From Desulfobacteraceae bacterium (GTDB lineage: Bacteria > Desulfobacterota > DSM-4660 > Desulfatiglandales > HGW-15), in contig RPPU01000237.1 of the NCBI GenBank assembly GCA_003819975.1, positions 1-7,055 on the forward strand: a stretch of 7,055 nucleotides of DNA. Reading direction: 5' to 3'. The notes under the pieces were generated by a model that searched no databases, was not told the origin of the DNA, and saw only the letters and a list, made by a program, of their open reading frames with translations. Shown here one piece after another: positions 5,000 through 7,055 of the stretch (the first letter of the stretch is position 1; every line of letters begins with the position of its first letter). A program made the position numbers and the translations under genes.

Positions 5000-6739
5000 A
5001 TGAAAAAACGGTTTTTGAAATACCTGCTGTTGGGTTGGATAACCGTCTCTTTACCGGTTGGCGCCGATACGGTCCTGCCTCAACCGGGCGTCAAAACCAA
5101 TTCCTCTCCTGCAACAGCCGGCGTTTCTCTTGTATCATCGAATCAATCGAATTCGGTTTATCCGGGTGACACGCTTTATATTGAAATTCCCGGTCAGATT
5201 GAAATGAGCCAAAATTACGATATTGACCCGGATGGAAACCTGCACCTCATGATCGTCGGCAAAGTCAATGCCCGTGACCTCGATTTATCCGCGCTGGCTT
5301 TGAAATTGACCGAACTTTACCGGAATTATATCGGCAAAGAGGAAAAAGTTACTGTTCGGCTTGTGGAACAAAAACGCTATGTCCATGTTACCGGCGGCAT
5401 CCGCTACCCCGGTTGGTACCGGGTTTCTCCCTTCATGGAGCTTGAAGATTTGATTTTGATGGCCGGCGGCCTGCTTCCGGGCGCCGATACTGCGGGGATA
5501 AAACTCAAACGACTGATGCCGGAAAAGCAACAGGAATTGCAGCTCAAGGATAAAATAACCCTATATCCCAATGACACCATCATCATACCCTGGCCCAAGG
5601 ATTACCGCGAGATCGTGGATGCGGGCGATTTATTGTTTATCCGCATACCGGAAAAACAACCGCCGGTCCGATCGATCAATGTCGAATCCTTCAGGCTGCA
5701 GGAAGCCCTCACGCAAAACCAGATCGAGGTCGATGAACGCGGATCCATCGCCCTGCCGATTTACGGGCACCTTTATGTCAAAAATTTAACCCCGGACACG
5801 ATCAAAGAACGCATCACCGAGCGATTGCCCCTCTATCTGACTACTTCCGAAGCGGTTGAAGTCAGTATTATCGAAAAAAAACAATACATCAATATATTCG
5901 GGCATGTTGAAAAACCGGGCCGCTACAATATACCGGAAAACGGGAATATCCAGATCGCCATCAAAACGGCGGGCGGGGCGATTGACGGCGCCATCCTGAG
6001 CGATGTTATTATCCAAAGGGAAGTCAATAACCGTCTTGATAAGTATAAAGTCAATCTGTACCAATACATCATCACCGGCGATAACCGGCTGCTGACGCCC
6101 ATCCATGAAAACGACACCATTTTCGTGCCGATCTCTTCCTCGTTCGGCAATGTCAAAAGAACCCTGATGCCTTGGACGCCGCCTCAGTCAAGGCTTGAAA
6201 AAGACACCAAGAAAAAGGTTAAAATTCTGGGAGCGGTTACCAACCCCGGAATCTATGAACCGTTTGAAGATATGGACCTGCTGGACCTGATGGTTCTGGC
6301 CGGCGGACAAAGATACGAGGCGGATATAAGCCGCATAGATATCGTCCGGAACAACAAAGTCACCGTCCAGTTTAATTTAAATCAATTTCTGAAAAACGAA
6401 GACCCCGCGGAAATTCCGAAAATCTATACCGGCGATACGGTCTATGTTAATTTTTTACAGAACAAAATGTTTGAACCGGGCGAGGATAGAGTCATTTATG
6501 TGGACGGGCAAGTCGAAACCCCCGGTCAGTATAAATTATACGATCAGATGACGGTCTTGCAGGCCATTGCCCTGGCGCACGGTTTTAAATCCTGGGCCGA
6601 TGTGGAGCATATCGCCATTATCCGCACCGTAGCCGGCAAACAGGAAAATATTTTTTATAACTACCGCAGAGGCGTCTCCGGCAAATACCCTGAAGTGAAT
6701 ATTTATCTGGAGGCCGATGATGTCGTCATTGTGCCGTAA
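5000..6739 (+). CDS. Polysaccharide export protein with repeated Poly_export and SLBB domains
   Basis: A 579-residue secreted protein of the Wza/outer-membrane polysaccharide export group, expected to form or gate the periplasmic and outer-membrane channel. A signal peptide (basic MKKRFLKY, then a hydrophobic stretch) probably ends after VGA near residue 22. There is no lipobox cysteine, unlike Wza. Domain order by eye: Poly_export 1 (about 54-123, starting VYPGDTLYIEIPG), SLBB 1 (128-197, VTGGIRYPGWY), a second Poly_export-like unit (206-293, VDAGDLLFIRIP), SLBB 2 (296-377, GHVEKPGRY), SLBB 3 (406-483, GAVTNPGIYEP) and SLBB 4 (497-578, GQVETPGQYKL). Each SLBB ends in a DT/DD-hydrophobic strand such as NDTIIIP or ADDVVIVP. 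This is longer than a simple Wza-like protein because of the repeated modules. A good ribosome site fixes the start. The beta-barrel gene follows after 15 nt. No 9-bp repeat occurs in it. Confidence 0.92.
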   Translation: MKKRFLKYLLLGWITVSLPVGADTVLPQPGVKTNSSPATAGVSLVSSNQSNSVYPGDTLYIEIPGQIEMSQNYDIDPDGNLHLMIVGKVNARDLDLSALALKLTELYRNYIGKEEKVTVRLVEQKRYVHVTGGIRYPGWYRVSPFMELEDLILMAGGLLPGADTAGIKLKRLMPEKQQELQLKDKITLYPNDTIIIPWPKDYREIVDAGDLLFIRIPEKQPPVRSINVESFRLQEALTQNQIEVDERGSIALPIYGHLYVKNLTPDTIKERITERLPLYLTTSEAVEVSIIEKKQYINIFGHVEKPGRYNIPENGNIQIAIKTAGGAIDGAILSDVIIQREVNNRLDKYKVNLYQYIITGDNRLLTPIHENDTIFVPISSSFGNVKRTLMPWTPPQSRLEKDTKKKVKILGAVTNPGIYEPFEDMDLLDLMVLAGGQRYEADISRIDIVRNNKVTVQFNLNQFLKNEDPAEIPKIYTGDTVYVNFLQNKMFEPGEDRVIYVDGQVETPGQYKLYDQMTVLQAIALAHGFKSWADVEHIAIIRTVAGKQENIFYNYRRGVSGKYPEVNIYLEADDVVIVP

Positions 6740-6754
6740 AAAAGCAAAAGAAAC

Positions 6755-7055
6755 GTGCCGTCATACTTAAACATTTGCCCGATCCTTTTTTTGGCCCTTA
6801 CGGTAAGCGCATGGCTCTCTTCTAGCCCGGCCCTGGGCCAGTATCGCCTTGAGATAACCCCCAAACTCATTCTGGCTCAGGAATATGACGATAATATATT
6901 TTTAACCGCCGAAAATACCCGGTCCGATTATATCACCACTGTTTCACCGGGAATAAAAATAAAGGCGGATTCTTTGAAAAATCAAGCGGAACTCGATTAC
7001 ACCGCAACCTGGGTTGACTATCAAAAGCATTCCCGAAGCGACACCTGGCGGCATC
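6755..7055 (+). CDS. Outer-membrane beta-barrel protein of the exopolysaccharide locus, N-terminal part (cut by window edge)
   Basis: The frame stays open from after the export gene's stop to the window end, giving 100 codons if GTG at 6755 is the start. That start gives a signal peptide (PSYLNICPILFLALTVSAWL) with likely cleavage after ALG or SPA. The mature part reads YRLEITPKLILAQEYDDNIF, then TRSDYITTVSPGIKI and alternating-strand sequence (AELDYTATWVDYQKH). This matches the start of beta-barrel proteins found with PEP-CTERM/exosortase polysaccharide genes, where a strand with E-x-x-D-N-I/V-F is followed by a D-x-I-T-x-V-S-P-G turn. A channel or anchoring role in export is inferred. No ATG lies in frame before the signal sequence and the ribosome site is weak, so the start is uncertain by a few codons. 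Confidence 0.78.
   Translation, partial: MPSYLNICPILFLALTVSAWLSSSPALGQYRLEITPKLILAQEYDDNIFLTAENTRSDYITTVSPGIKIKADSLKNQAELDYTATWVDYQKHSRSDTWRH

Overview
The window is part of an exopolysaccharide locus of the exosortase/PEP-CTERM (XrtA-associated) type from a Gram-negative bacterium. Two divergent gene groups share a 582-bp intergenic region. Genes for periplasmic and outer-membrane export parts (SLBB polysaccharide export protein, beta-barrel protein) imply an outer membrane. The moderate base composition, the XrtA-type polysaccharide genes, the stand-alone four-helix-bundle gene and the dispersed NP-rich repeats would fit an uncultured lineage such as Omnitrophota or a Desulfobacterota-like group. 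That placement is a guess from gene style, not a demonstrated assignment.

The left group reads on the minus strand, in transcription order: XrtA-type polysaccharide deacetylase (4417-3434), a FemAB-like XrtA-associated protein overlapping it by 4 nt (3437-2361), a four-helix-bundle (23S-intervening-sequence type) protein (2166-1786), a DegT/DnrJ/EryC1/StrS aminotransferase (1650-337), and the N-terminus of a class I SAM-dependent methyltransferase that leaves the window (268-1). Together these would build and modify a polysaccharide: sugar amination, deacetylation, possible aminoacyl or acyl transfer, and methylation. The right group reads on the plus strand: an SLBB-rich export protein (5000-6739), then the N-terminus of an outer-membrane beta-barrel protein (from about 6755) that leaves the window.

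The most unusual content is a 9-bp tandem repeat with plus-strand consensus GGGTT(AC/TG/TA)TT. It forms five arrays. Three lie inside coding sequence: two in the aminotransferase and one in the deacetylase. There they add in-frame (S/T)NP linkers at what appear to be surface loops. The other two flank the four-helix-bundle gene in opposite orientation, so its transcript could fold into a long imperfect stem with the gene in the loop. This layout recalls 23S rRNA intervening sequences. It makes the 1655-2360 segment a candidate undescribed mobile or repeat-spreading element inserted in a polysaccharide operon.

The 582-bp intergenic region holds a separate 17-bp perfect inverted repeat about 100 bp across and a plausible sigma-70 promoter for the export operon. 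No tRNA, rRNA or CRISPR was seen.
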